From JAISDD01 sp031553935 (GTDB taxonomy: Bacteria > Bacillota > Syntrophomonadia > Syntrophomonadales > Syntrophomonadaceae), in contig JAVBKS010000012.1 of NCBI GenBank assembly GCA_031553935.1, positions 14,490-78,489 on the forward strand: a stretch of DNA of 64,000 bases, in the 5' to 3' direction. Below are positions 17,279 through 26,278 of the stretch, piece after piece. The notes under the pieces are model-generated. The model worked only from the letters and a program-made list of their open reading frames with translations, had not been told where the DNA came from and searched no databases. Each line of letters opens with the position of its first letter. Within the stretch, counting starts at the first letter, position 1. Both the position numbers and the translations under genes were made by a program.

Positions 17279-18513
17279 ATACCTTAAATGAAACTCCACA
17301 AGGGATGCGAACAGCAATTGCATTTCTGGGCCGGCGCAATGCCGGCAAATCATCGCTTCTAAATACTATTGTCGGTTACGAGTTGGCAATTGTATCAGAT
17401 ATCGCCGGCACTACTGCTGACCCGGTTAAGAAAGCAGTAGAAATTCACCCTTTAGGACCATGCCTTGTTATTGATACCGCCGGCTTAGATGACAGCGGTA
17501 TGCTGGGAGAGAAGAGGATTAGAAAAACTCAAGAAATAATTAAGGATATTGATGTTGGGTTAATAGTTATTGGTGATGGAATTTGGACTGAATACGAGCA
17601 GCAAGTACTTGATTTATGCCTGCAAAACCAAAAAGAAATTATCGTGGTATTAAGCAAAGCAGATACAAATCTCGATACTGCAGATATTGAACGCTTCTTA
17701 ACACAGAAACAGCTTGCTTGGGTCCATTCTTCCGTTGCCGCCAAAAATGGGACCGAACTATTAGTAGAAAAAGTCAAAAATCTGAAAAGCATCAGCAAGA
17801 TGGAAGATGAAAGTATCTTAGGTGATGTAGTAAAGCATGGCGATTTGGTGCTTATGGTTGTTCCTCTCGATCTTAGCGCCCCCAAAGGGCGTCTGATACT
17901 TCCTCAGGTACAGATTTTAAGAAACACCCTAGATATTGGCGCCCGGGCCATGGTCGTCAAGCTTGATCAATTGGAAAGCACAATTGAAAAATTCGGGGAT
18001 GAAATCGATTTAGTCATAACGGACTCTCAGGTGGTTCTTAAAGTGAATGAAATTGTACCTCCTGCTACTAAACTGACAACTTTTTCGATCTTGTTTTCTC
18101 GCTTTAAAGGTGACTTGCAACAGCTGCTCTCAGGGGTTAAACAAATTGACATGCTGAATGACGGAGATAAAATCCTAATCGCAGAAGCCTGTACCCACCA
18201 TTCCTTAGAAGATGATATAGGCAGAGTTAAAATACCTAACTGGGTAAGAGAGCATACAAAAAAAGACTTGCAATTTGAGATTGCGGCGGGACCAAACTTT
18301 ATTGACAATTTAAAAGGCTATAGCTTGATTTTGCAGTGCGGTGGCTGCACTATTACCAAAAGAGCATATATCAATAGAATTAATGCAGCGAAAGAGGCAG
18401 AGATACCGATAACCAATTATGGCTTGGCAATTTCATTTTTACAAGGAGTTTTGTCTCGCGTTATTGAGCCTTTTCCTGAAACCGCTGAAGTATATGCTAA
18501 TAACAATCCATGA
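17275..18513 (+). CDS. hydF: [FeFe] hydrogenase maturation GTPase HydF
   Basis: Scaffold on which the 2Fe subcluster is assembled before transfer to HydA. The 412-residue protein has the G domain with GRRNAGKSSL (P-loop), GTTADPV and DTAGLDD, a dimerisation domain, and a C-terminal Fe-S domain with ACTHH and QCGGC. Family members usually read CxHx(46-53)HCxxC; here the spacing is 45 and the His before CGGC is Gln, so the fourth cluster ligand may differ. Its 3' end overlaps the convergent ABC ATPase gene by 17 bp. Confidence 0.94.
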   Translation: MNTLNETPQGMRTAIAFLGRRNAGKSSLLNTIVGYELAIVSDIAGTTADPVKKAVEIHPLGPCLVIDTAGLDDSGMLGEKRIRKTQEIIKDIDVGLIVIGDGIWTEYEQQVLDLCLQNQKEIIVVLSKADTNLDTADIERFLTQKQLAWVHSSVAAKNGTELLVEKVKNLKSISKMEDESILGDVVKHGDLVLMVVPLDLSAPKGRLILPQVQILRNTLDIGARAMVVKLDQLESTIEKFGDEIDLVITDSQVVLKVNEIVPPATKLTTFSILFSRFKGDLQQLLSGVKQIDMLNDGDKILIAEACTHHSLEDDIGRVKIPNWVREHTKKDLQFEIAAGPNFIDNLKGYSLILQCGGCTITKRAYINRINAAKEAEIPITNYGLAISFLQGVLSRVIEPFPETAEVYANNNP

Positions 18514-19192
18514 TGGTTTTGAGGATTTCCGCCTCAATCTGCAGTAGCCTGGGCTCATAAATACTGCGCTGGGCTAAGGTTAAGGGAACAAAAAACTCTT
18601 TAACAATAGTGGAAGGTTTTCCAGCCACTATTAAGATTCTGTCTGCCAATAATACTGCTTCTTTCAAATCATGAGTAACGGTAAGCATAGTAAACTTATG
18701 ATCAGACCATAGAGTAAGCAAGTCGTCTATTATGCCAATTTTCAAATGAATGTCTAAAGATTTAAAGGGCTCATCCATGATCAAAAGATCAGGATTAGTA
18801 ATCAAAGCACGCGCTAAATTAACCCGTTGCTCTAGACCGCCGCTCAGTTGTGAGGGATAATAGTTTTCATAATTATTCAACCGAAAGTAAGTAAGAACAT
18901 TAGCCAAGCTTTCATTGCCGGCAACAAATCTAATATTGTCTTGTACCGACCGCCACGGAATAAGGCGGGGTTCTTGAAAAACAAAGCCGATTCGTTTAAA
19001 ACTCTTAGAGATATTTCCCGAGCTTGGCTTTTCCAGACCGGCGATAATGCGTAAGAATGTTGTTTTTCCTGAGCCCGAGGGTCCAAGGATAACTATCCGT
19101 TCAGCTGGCTGGACAGTCAGATTCCACTCCTTAAATACTTCCAATTGCTGAAAAGATTTTGCCAGATTTTTGATTTCTATACAACTTTCCAT
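18497..19192 (-). CDS. ABC transporter ATP-binding protein (SsuB/TauB type)
   Basis: A 231-residue ATPase with Walker A GPSGSGKTT, Q-loop in FVFQEPRL, signature LSGGLEQR, Walker B LLIMDEPF and the switch His in TVTHD. The short length and FQEPRLIPW are typical of the nitrate/sulfonate/taurine importer group. The signature Q is followed by LEQR rather than the usual MQQR. It is the last gene of a three-gene operon (binding protein, permease, ATPase), its start overlapping the permease end by 16 bp. Confidence 0.88.
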   Translation of the reverse strand: MESCIEIKNLAKSFQQLEVFKEWNLTVQPAERIVILGPSGSGKTTFLRIIAGLEKPSSGNISKSFKRIGFVFQEPRLIPWRSVQDNIRFVAGNESLANVLTYFRLNNYENYYPSQLSGGLEQRVNLARALITNPDLLIMDEPFKSLDIHLKIGIIDDLLTLWSDHKFTMLTVTHDLKEAVLLADRILIVAGKPSTIVKEFFVPLTLAQRSIYEPRLLQIEAEILKTIMDCY

Positions 19193-19923
19193 CGCTTAGA
19201 AAACCTTTCTAGTAATACCTTAAGTGATCTCTCAGTGAGCAGACCCAAGATTACCCCGCATAGAGTATAGGCATATACCCCGGGAATATTAAAGAGCTGG
19301 CGGGCCCAGGCTATTTGCACCCCGAGACCGTTATCGCCGACCAAAAATTCCGATACTAAAACTACTTTCCAGGCCTGGCCAATACATATTTCCAGGATAG
19401 CAATAATAAAGGGAAACAAAGAGCCAAGATATATATAACGCAAAGTTTTATAAGGCTTTACTCTATAAACCCTTGCCATTTCAAGTAAGTTTCGATCAAG
19501 ACTATGCACTCCGGCAATAGTAGTTAATATAGCTGTCGGCAACAGAGTGAAAAAAGTTATAAAGACCGGTCCTTGCCAACTAATACCCCAAGTAAAAATA
19601 ACAATGGATAACCAAGAAATAACCGGTACGGCTTGAACGACTAAAACGATTGGTCTTGTCATTTCGTGCAAAACACGCAGTGAACCGAGTATTAAACCTA
19701 GGGTTATCCCTATAATCAAGACCAAAAGCAAAGATAGTGCAACTTTCCATAGGGTGTGTATAGCAGCGATCCAAGTAGCCGCAGCCAGGAACAGTTTGCC
19801 CAATACTTGGAAAACAACTATGGGACTTGGCAGAATTAAGTCCTTGTTCATTAAGACAGAACCCAAGAGCCATATTAAGAGAAAAATGAATATACCTGTA
19901 ATATTTAGTGCAATTGCTCTCAT
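19177..19923 (-). CDS. ABC transporter permease (SsuC/TauC type)
   Basis: A 248-residue inner-membrane protein with six predicted helices and the EAA-like loop (EMARVYRVKPYKTLRYIYLGSL region) that docks on the ATPase. Family: BPD_transp_1 permeases for nitrate, sulfonate or taurine-like solutes. It overlaps the binding-protein gene by 4 bp at its start and the ATPase gene at its end, so the three are one operon. Confidence 0.88.
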   Translation of the reverse strand: MRAIALNITGIFIFLLIWLLGSVLMNKDLILPSPIVVFQVLGKLFLAAATWIAAIHTLWKVALSLLLVLIIGITLGLILGSLRVLHEMTRPIVLVVQAVPVISWLSIVIFTWGISWQGPVFITFFTLLPTAILTTIAGVHSLDRNLLEMARVYRVKPYKTLRYIYLGSLFPFIIAILEICIGQAWKVVLVSEFLVGDNGLGVQIAWARQLFNIPGVYAYTLCGVILGLLTERSLKVLLERFSKRWKVV

Positions 19924-20891
19924 TTGTTATAAAATTCCTCATCCGGCAATAGATTAATCTCATTGCTGAATGTAGCTTGCAGTTCATGTAAAAAGAATTC
20001 AACCTCAGATTTACATGTATTTATCGGATGGTAATCAAACTCTATTCGCGTCAATGCTAATTTGATTATGGGTGCCGGGAGATTTAATTCTTCCTTAGAA
20101 AGTTCTATCGCTTCTTCTTGGTTTTCATTACTCCACGAAACGGACTTTGAAAAACAATCTGCGACCTGAAGGGTTATCTCAGGGTATTGATCCTTGAATT
20201 CCTTTCTGACAAATAGGCCATTTATCGGGAGTCTCGCCGGTTGTCCGGTAATATTGTGCCAATACTGCTGAAAATCAATTACTATTTGTTCCGGTTTATC
20301 AAGTGCGGCAGAAACAAAAGGTTCAGGCAGGGCAGCATATTCAATCTTGCCGGACTTAAAGAGTTGAACGATCTCTTGGGGCGCAGTGTATAAGATTTTC
20401 ACATCGGTATCAGGTGTTAATCCTGCTTTAGTAATCGCATGTCTTAGAATCAAGTCAATGGTATTTCCCCGAGCCGGGGGAATGAAGACGCTTTTTCCTT
20501 TAAGTGAATGCATATCCGAGTATTGCTCCGGATTAGCTGATAACATATAAAATAAACTCCAACCATGAACCCCCAACAAGGTTATATCTTTTTGTTGAGC
20601 ATATAAACTGGCAGCCGATGTTATAGGCAAAACTGCGAAATCGGCATCGGAGTTAGCCAATTTAGCTACTACCTCATCATTGGTTTTCCAGTATTCTACC
20701 TTAATTGCGGGCTCATTGGTCAACTTGCCGTCGGCAAGAGCAATAATAGGTATAATTGTTGGCCCAGTAGGGTTAATAATGACAATTTCATTTAGGGAAG
20801 AGTTTTTATCATTTGCCTTAAGAGAGCAACCAACCTGACTGAAGCAAATGACTGCCAGCAGTAAGAATACTAATGACTTATTAATTTTCAC
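19920..20891 (-). CDS. ABC transporter substrate-binding lipoprotein (SsuA/NMT1-like)
   Basis: A 323-residue lipoprotein: signal peptide with lipobox CFSQVGCS, so the mature protein starts at the Cys near residue 22 and is anchored outside the membrane. The body follows the NMT1/SsuA-type periplasmic-binding fold (PTGPTIIPIIALADG; FAVLPITSAASLYAQ; SVFIPPARGNTIDLILRHA). The ligand cannot be read from sequence; nitrate, alkanesulfonate, taurine or a thiamine precursor are all used by relatives. The start appears to be GTG at 20891. It is the first gene of the operon with the permease and ATPase. Confidence 0.85.
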   Translation of the reverse strand: MKINKSLVFLLLAVICFSQVGCSLKANDKNSSLNEIVIINPTGPTIIPIIALADGKLTNEPAIKVEYWKTNDEVVAKLANSDADFAVLPITSAASLYAQQKDITLLGVHGWSLFYMLSANPEQYSDMHSLKGKSVFIPPARGNTIDLILRHAITKAGLTPDTDVKILYTAPQEIVQLFKSGKIEYAALPEPFVSAALDKPEQIVIDFQQYWHNITGQPARLPINGLFVRKEFKDQYPEITLQVADCFSKSVSWSNENQEEAIELSKEELNLPAPIIKLALTRIEFDYHPINTCKSEVEFFLHELQATFSNEINLLPDEEFYNK

Positions 20892-21270
20892 AATAAGGGC
20901 ATCCTTTCATTAACCAAATAGTTTAATAATTACATTAACAAATTATTATTGTTATTACTATTAACAATTATCGAATTCCTTAAAATAATTGATCAAACTA
21001 TCATAAGAGGATTTTTCTCATTAGTGCAGAAATATAATTATGTTCATCAGATAGTTAGTTTTTCCCAATTTTTTCTTTGGCAAGTATTATTAATAGAATT
21101 CTATACATTCCAATCGCAGTAAAAATAATCAAAATTTGTATGGATAAGTATTTTGATTTATAAGGTGCTTACATATACCCTTGAATGAAGATACTATATA
21201 TGGTATGGTGACAAAGAGACAAATTGACAATATTTCGTAAATGCAATGAAGAATAAGAATAGGTGTATAA
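20892..21270. other. Divergent intergenic region
   Basis: An AT-rich 379-bp gap between the ABC operon (leftward) and the GyrI-like gene (rightward). It holds a plausible rightward promoter at 21181-21209; nothing else is recognised. Confidence 0.5.
21181..21209 (+). promoter_or_regulatory. Possible promoter for the GyrI-like gene
   Basis: TTGAAT, 17 bp, then TATGGT, 61 bp before the start codon. Confidence 0.45.
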
Positions 21271-21912
21271 ATGGTAAGAGAGAAGTTGGATTTCAAAAAG
21301 AAGCATAGAGATCTTTATTTACCAAAACTCATGCCGATAGTGATAGATGTACCCAATATGTGTTTCGTAATGATAGACGGCAAGGGCGACCCCTATGGTG
21401 AAGAATACCAAAAGGCAGTTGCCCTTTTGTATGCCCTTTCTTATACAATAAAAAACAGTGGAAAAAAACTTAATGGTTATTACGATTTCCTAATTCCTCC
21501 GCTGGAAAGCTTATGGTGGGATGGTACTAATAATCAGGCAATAGAGTCACGGGGGCAGTGCAATTGGACGGTCATGATTCGTCAACCTGAATTCGTCGAT
21601 GCTAATATACTTGCTTGGGCAAGGGAATTTACTGAGAAGAAAAAGCCAAATTGGGATTTCAAAAAAGTCAGGATGATGCATTATATTGAAGGTTTGTGTG
21701 TGCAAGCGCTTCATTATGGCCCCGAAAACAATGTCAATGAAACCATAGAAAAAATCGATGAATTCATTTTGGAAAATAGTTTGATTAAAATGGTAGGACA
21801 GGATCGCAAGTACCATGAAATATATATTTCTGACCCGAATAAAATCAGCCCGGACAAAAGGAAAACTATAGTTAGAATTCCGGTAATTAAATCTCGTAAT
21901 CCTGAGCAATAG
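21271..21912 (+). CDS. GyrI-like small-molecule-binding domain protein
   Basis: A 213-residue cytoplasmic protein of the GyrI-like group (SCLD/effector-binding fold): FVMIDGKGDPYGEEYQKAVALLYALSYTIK, split here by a Gly-rich turn, is the typical first half, and FLIPPLESLWW carries the conserved Glu and Trp of the binding cleft. Relatives bind lipophilic drugs or hydrolyse cyclopropyl compounds. No DNA-binding domain is attached. AGGTG lies upstream of the ATG. It precedes mntP by 56 bp. Confidence 0.8.
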   Translation: MVREKLDFKKKHRDLYLPKLMPIVIDVPNMCFVMIDGKGDPYGEEYQKAVALLYALSYTIKNSGKKLNGYYDFLIPPLESLWWDGTNNQAIESRGQCNWTVMIRQPEFVDANILAWAREFTEKKKPNWDFKKVRMMHYIEGLCVQALHYGPENNVNETIEKIDEFILENSLIKMVGQDRKYHEIYISDPNKISPDKRKTIVRIPVIKSRNPEQ

Positions 21913-21968
21913 CTTCATTGCTGGCATCACGCTTGCATGGGCTTAATTTTTTATTACTAGGAGGACTC

Positions 21969-22532
21969 ATGAGCGTATATGACTTGTTATTAATTGCGCT
22001 TGGTTTATCAATGGATGCTTTTGCTGTTTCTATATGCTTGGGCCTAACCTTATTTAATACCAGTTTTAGAAATACTTTTCTAATAGCATTTTCCTTTGGT
22101 TTCTTCCAAGCAATAATGCCCTTGATTGGCTTTTTCATCGGCGGCAGATTTTCTGATAAAATTATGGCTTTTGATCATTGGATTGCATTTGCCCTGCTAA
22201 TAATAATTGGTTCTAAAATGATAATAGAAGGTTTCAAAGAAAAAGAATACTCTGAATTAGATTCAACCCTGAGTTTTAAAAGTTTGTTAGTCTTAGCGGT
22301 AGCAACCAGTATTGATGCTTTAGCAGCAGGTATTTCCTTTGCTTTTTTAGAAATAAATATTTTTTCCGCGATTCTTAGAATTGGAGTGATTACCTTTATT
22401 CTATCGGTAATTGGCGTTAAAATTGGCAGCAGAGTAGGGGAGAGATTCAATGCAAAAGCTGAAATTTTTGGAGGTTTTGTCTTGATTTTTATTGGCTCAA
22501 AAATTCTCCTTAGTCATATTGGTATCATTTAA
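21969..22532 (+). CDS. mntP: Manganese efflux pump MntP
   Basis: A 187-residue membrane protein with six predicted helices. It has the two internally repeated MntP motifs: GLSMDAFAVS near the start and ATSIDALAAGIS in the second half, whose acidic residues line the Mn2+ path. The start at 21969 follows TAGGAGG by 6 nt. No yybP-ykoY manganese riboswitch is seen in the 56-bp gap upstream. Confidence 0.9.
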   Translation: MSVYDLLLIALGLSMDAFAVSICLGLTLFNTSFRNTFLIAFSFGFFQAIMPLIGFFIGGRFSDKIMAFDHWIAFALLIIIGSKMIIEGFKEKEYSELDSTLSFKSLLVLAVATSIDALAAGISFAFLEINIFSAILRIGVITFILSVIGVKIGSRVGERFNAKAEIFGGFVLIFIGSKILLSHIGII

Positions 22533-22574
22533 AACAGCAAATATCGTTAATTATTGATTGCAGAGTATTATCTA

Positions 22575-23684
22575 ATGGAAGTAGTGACTAATATCAAGAG
22601 AAAGTATTTCATATTAACAAGTACATTTACTATTATTTTTTGTCTAATACCATATCTAAATGTATGGGCGACACCTATAGAAAATTTAGAAATCGCCTCC
22701 GGCGCAGCCATATTAATGGACGCAGAATCAGGTACAGTATTACTTGCAAAAAATATGAATACTCAAATGGAACCGGCTAGTATAACAAAAATTCTTACTG
22801 CTCTATTAGCTCTGGAACACTTTACGAAGCAAGAGAAGATTCTTATGAGCAGAGAAGCGGTTTTTTCGATTCCTCGCGGAGCATCGCATATCGCTCTGGA
22901 AGTAGATGAAGAAATCAGTATCGATCAAGCCTTATATGCGATAATGCTTGAATCAGCCAATGACGCTGCCAATGGAATCGCAGAGCACATAGGAGGCAGC
23001 CTTGACAATTTTGCTGTGATGATGAATCAGAGAGCAAATCAAATTGGAGCCAATAATACCCATTTCACTAATGCCCATGGATTACATGATTCCAATCATA
23101 TTACCACCGCCTATGATATGGCGCTGATTGAAAGAGAAGCCCTCAAAAACCCCGATTTTCTTGCATACTCTAGTACCGCAACCTATACCATGCTGCCTAC
23201 TAATATGCAGGAGGAGAATAGATTTTTTCATAATATGCATGCCATGATTAGGCCGCGGCCAGGTTACAATTATCCTTACCAAGGTACAATAAGTGGTAAA
23301 ACCGGCTACACTGCTGAAGCTGGCTACACATTAGTAACCGCTGTCAAAAGAAATGAGCGTACCCTGATTGCTGTAATTCTAAAAGCCTCAGGGGGAAAAG
23401 AAGCTTATACCGATTCCATCAAACTTTTCGATTATGGTTTTGCCTTGGATCAAGGACAGTTCAACCAATTAACAGTGCTTAGCACAACAAATGATAAAGA
23501 ACAAATCAATCCTCCAGTAGCTGCGGCATCAACTTTCATGATTAGTGTTTTTAAAATCGCTAAAGTTTCTGCCTATGGGTTAGCGGGATTACTGGCAATT
23601 GCTTTTGCTATTCGCTGGTTCAATTTAGGCAGGAGGAGACTTAGAAGGAACGATAGAATTCGGATACCATATAAGTTTAAATAA
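22575..23684 (+). CDS. D-alanyl-D-alanine carboxypeptidase (DacF/PBP5 type)
   Basis: Trims the terminal D-Ala of peptidoglycan stem peptides. The protein (369 residues from the ATG at 22575) has a signal peptide, the active-site SxxK as SITK, the SAN motif (LESANDAANG) and KTG (SGKTGYTAEAG), all in the order of family S11. Near the C-terminus there is a hydrophobic segment (about residues 325-345) and a basic tail, so it is membrane-anchored. The ribosome site is weak; a TTG at 22554 is an alternative start. In spore formers DacF-like enzymes adjust cortex cross-linking. Confidence 0.88.
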   Translation: MEVVTNIKRKYFILTSTFTIIFCLIPYLNVWATPIENLEIASGAAILMDAESGTVLLAKNMNTQMEPASITKILTALLALEHFTKQEKILMSREAVFSIPRGASHIALEVDEEISIDQALYAIMLESANDAANGIAEHIGGSLDNFAVMMNQRANQIGANNTHFTNAHGLHDSNHITTAYDMALIEREALKNPDFLAYSSTATYTMLPTNMQEENRFFHNMHAMIRPRPGYNYPYQGTISGKTGYTAEAGYTLVTAVKRNERTLIAVILKASGGKEAYTDSIKLFDYGFALDQGQFNQLTVLSTTNDKEQINPPVAAASTFMISVFKIAKVSAYGLAGLLAIAFAIRWFNLGRRRLRRNDRIRIPYKFK

Positions 23685-23747
23685 GGCGCCGCGGAGATGG
23701 ACATGTTGAAAGCATCCCCTACGACACCCGACTATAGCTCAAGATAC

Positions 23748-24635
23748 TTATTGATTAATAGATGAGGTTTTCTTAAAAGTCTGAGTAATCTCTTCGAATG
23801 CAGCCCGGTTTTGCTCGAAGGTTATAGTATCACAGACAAGAAAGATTTTGATTAAATGAGTTTCGGTTTCAAGATAAGTTGTTAAGTAGGTCATTTCTAA
23901 ATCTTGAACAATGACTTTAATCACATATTGCTCCGCCGGATATCCATCCAATTGAAATTTCTTGGCAAGTTCAGGTGAAAATGATGTAGTAATTATTTTA
24001 GTTGCCGAAAAATCCATCTCAACGTACTTAGCCAGATCAATCAGACCTGCGGTTTGCTCTTTCCCAATAAACACCATGCCCGCCATTTCTTTTTGATTAT
24101 CGTGAGTTGCGATTAGTTGCGCCTTGAGTTGCTTTTGCATTTGCTCTTCTATTATCCAACCTTCAGGTAAATCTATATTATAAGGTAGCTCTTCAGCTAG
24201 GGCACTTTGATAAATATGAACAGTGTATGTGGCAGAATCCCAAGCAACTTCTCCTCCGAAAGCTTCGCCGACGAAACGCAGTGGTGCCATCATGCGATCA
24301 TTGACGATCTTCGCAGGTACAAGTATTGGTTTTACAGTTCCATTTATTGTGGGGGTAGTTGAACCTAAGGTTATTACAACGGTTATTATCCCGTCGCTTG
24401 CTGTAGCAGTTTGGGTAATGCTGTTCCAATCCACTTGAGCTCCCATGGCTTCAAAAATTCCCCGTAGTGGGACTAGAGTATTTCCGGAGTCAATGATTGG
24501 TGGCGAGTCGAAATTAAGCTCTTGATTATTCAGAAAAACCTTAATAGGGGGATGAGATGGGGCCTCAGCTGCAAGTGATAAAGGGGAAATAAATAAAAAC
24601 ATGATTCCGACAATAATCGCTAAATATTTTCTCAT
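23748..24635 (-). CDS. Secreted copper-amine-oxidase stalk-domain protein
   Basis: A 295-residue exported protein: signal peptide (residues 1-22, SLAAEA) then a clear stalk domain (residues 30-145) with two PLR motifs, LVPLRGIFEAMGAQVDW and MAPLRFVGEAFGGEVAWD, each followed by a W and beta strands. The C-terminal half (150-295) is unassigned and could be a lipoprotein-like or DcrB-like fold (LPEGWIIEEQ...). AGGAGG precedes the ATG. Compared with the related domain at 3837-4802 this copy is much more canonical. Confidence 0.8.
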   Translation of the reverse strand: MRKYLAIIVGIMFLFISPLSLAAEAPSHPPIKVFLNNQELNFDSPPIIDSGNTLVPLRGIFEAMGAQVDWNSITQTATASDGIITVVITLGSTTPTINGTVKPILVPAKIVNDRMMAPLRFVGEAFGGEVAWDSATYTVHIYQSALAEELPYNIDLPEGWIIEEQMQKQLKAQLIATHDNQKEMAGMVFIGKEQTAGLIDLAKYVEMDFSATKIITTSFSPELAKKFQLDGYPAEQYVIKVIVQDLEMTYLTTYLETETHLIKIFLVCDTITFEQNRAAFEEITQTFKKTSSINQ

Positions 24636-24761
24636 TTTTTTACCTCCAATACTTTGTTACGACTGTATATACAAATTATCGCATTTATCATATCATTTCA
24701 TTAAGTTCACAAAAAGTGAAAAACTAGAAACAAAAACCAAGTGAGTCTCCAGTAGGGGAGA

Positions 24762-24809
24762 ATAAAGAAAGGTAAAACGAGGGAGAAGGGCTTCCAAGCC
24801 TCACCTTTC
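24762..24809 (-). terminator. Possible terminator after the CoA-transferase
   Basis: On the minus strand GAAAGGTGAGG pairs in two blocks with CCTC and ACCTTTC around an interior loop and is followed by TTTATTC. Confidence 0.45.
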
Positions 24810-24816
24810 ATAACTT

Positions 24817-26157
24817 TTATTTCTCACTTGCCAATGGAAAAAAATTCTTCTTCAAACTGGCGCGAAGTTCCCCGCGCAGGTCGGGATGAGATATGGCAAT
24901 TAATTCATTAGCACGCTCAATCCTGGATTTGTACCTCAAGTTGGCGACACCGTATTCAGTAACCACGTACTGGGCATAAGTTCGGGGAACAGATACCGGT
25001 GAACCCAGCGGCAGATCCGGCACTATAGAAGAAACCCGTGAGCCATTTTCCAGCACCCGTGAAGAACTCACAAGTGTAATTCCTTTTCCACCCTGTGACC
25101 AGTAGGAGCCTATCATAAAATCAAGCTGCCCCCCAGGACCACTGATCTGGGTATGGCCGAAACCCTCGGAATTGATTTGTCCACTGAGATCAACCAACAG
25201 GGCCATATTCATGGCTACCATATTGGGATGCTGAGCAATGAATACTGGGTTATTAGTGTATGAGGAAGGGTAGAATTCGCAGGCGGGGTTTTCGCGCACA
25301 TATTTGTACATTTCTTCGTCTCCCATGCAAAAGGTAGCAACAGTAACTCCTTTATGCAATGGTTTGCGTTTATTGGTAACAATGCCTTTAGCCACCAGCT
25401 GCGGCAAACCTATTGGAAACATTTCCGTAACTACTCCTAGATCTCGCTTACCCTCTAACCCGCTAACAACTGCTTCGGGTATTCCGCCTATGCCCATTTG
25501 AATGGTATCTCCATCATTGATTAAGTCAAGGACGTAAGCAGCTATACTTTTATCAGCTTCACTTGGCTGGCCTCTGCCAAAGGTAGGAATCGGAGTAGTG
25601 TTTTCTACGAAGTAATCAAATTCTGAGATGTGCATCCAGTTATTCCCGTATATTACCGGCATCTGATCATTAATTTCCCCAATTGTAACACGTAATTTGC
25701 CAGAGGCTCTTCCTTCCCTAATGACATCCATAATATAGAAATTGGTGAGCCCAAGGTTCACATAGCCATTTTCATTAGGTGGTCCTACCATCGCTATGAA
25801 TACATCTGATTTATTCCATAACTTATCGGCTAGATCTGAGCTCATAACCGGATAAAAATCAGCCTGCTTGGCTTTGTTCATCTTCCGGCCGGTAGCCAGA
25901 CTGAAAGCCGGCATATAATTGATATGGCCATCAAGTTTGCACATAAAATCCGGATCGTATAGTTTGCAGGGACGCAGTCCAATCGTATCTAGTATTCTAA
26001 CATTTTGAAATTCCTGGTAGCTGTCAAGGATAGCATCTATTATCGCAATTGAGGGAGATCCAACCGCCGGGCCAAAACATACCACATCACCTGATTTAAC
26101 TTTTCCAGCGACATCTTGAGTTGAGATAAGTTTTTTTTGATATTCCTTCTCGAACAT
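24817..26157 (-). CDS. Acetyl-CoA hydrolase/transferase family CoA-transferase
   Basis: A 446-residue family I-type CoA-transferase related to 4-hydroxybutyrate and butyryl-CoA:acetate CoA-transferases. Visible marks are the N-terminal glycine-rich CoA part (GDVVCFGPAVGSP), the GIGGIPEAV loop, the active-site Glu in VVTEMFPIG that forms the CoA thioester, and the GPGGQLDF motif near residue 345. It exchanges CoA between acetate and an acyl acid, a step used for activating butyrate or making butyrate. The precise acid is not readable. It sits head-to-tail after hppA with its own terminator in between. Confidence 0.88.
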   Translation of the reverse strand: MFEKEYQKKLISTQDVAGKVKSGDVVCFGPAVGSPSIAIIDAILDSYQEFQNVRILDTIGLRPCKLYDPDFMCKLDGHINYMPAFSLATGRKMNKAKQADFYPVMSSDLADKLWNKSDVFIAMVGPPNENGYVNLGLTNFYIMDVIREGRASGKLRVTIGEINDQMPVIYGNNWMHISEFDYFVENTTPIPTFGRGQPSEADKSIAAYVLDLINDGDTIQMGIGGIPEAVVSGLEGKRDLGVVTEMFPIGLPQLVAKGIVTNKRKPLHKGVTVATFCMGDEEMYKYVRENPACEFYPSSYTNNPVFIAQHPNMVAMNMALLVDLSGQINSEGFGHTQISGPGGQLDFMIGSYWSQGGKGITLVSSSRVLENGSRVSSIVPDLPLGSPVSVPRTYAQYVVTEYGVANLRYKSRIERANELIAISHPDLRGELRASLKKNFFPLASEK

Positions 26158-26211
26158 ATAAGCTTTTCCTCCTTATGCAATTCTATTGATCCGTATTGTA
26201 TTTAAATGGTT

Positions 26212-26245
26212 AAAAGGCTGGCGACAATTTAACTGATCGCCAGCC
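26212..26245 (-). terminator. Terminator after hppA
   Basis: On the minus strand GGCTGGCGA pairs with TCGCCAGCC around a 12-nt loop and is followed by TTTT. Confidence 0.8.
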
Positions 26246-26278
26246 CTAAAAAAACAATGTTGGATAATAGGTCCTTTG

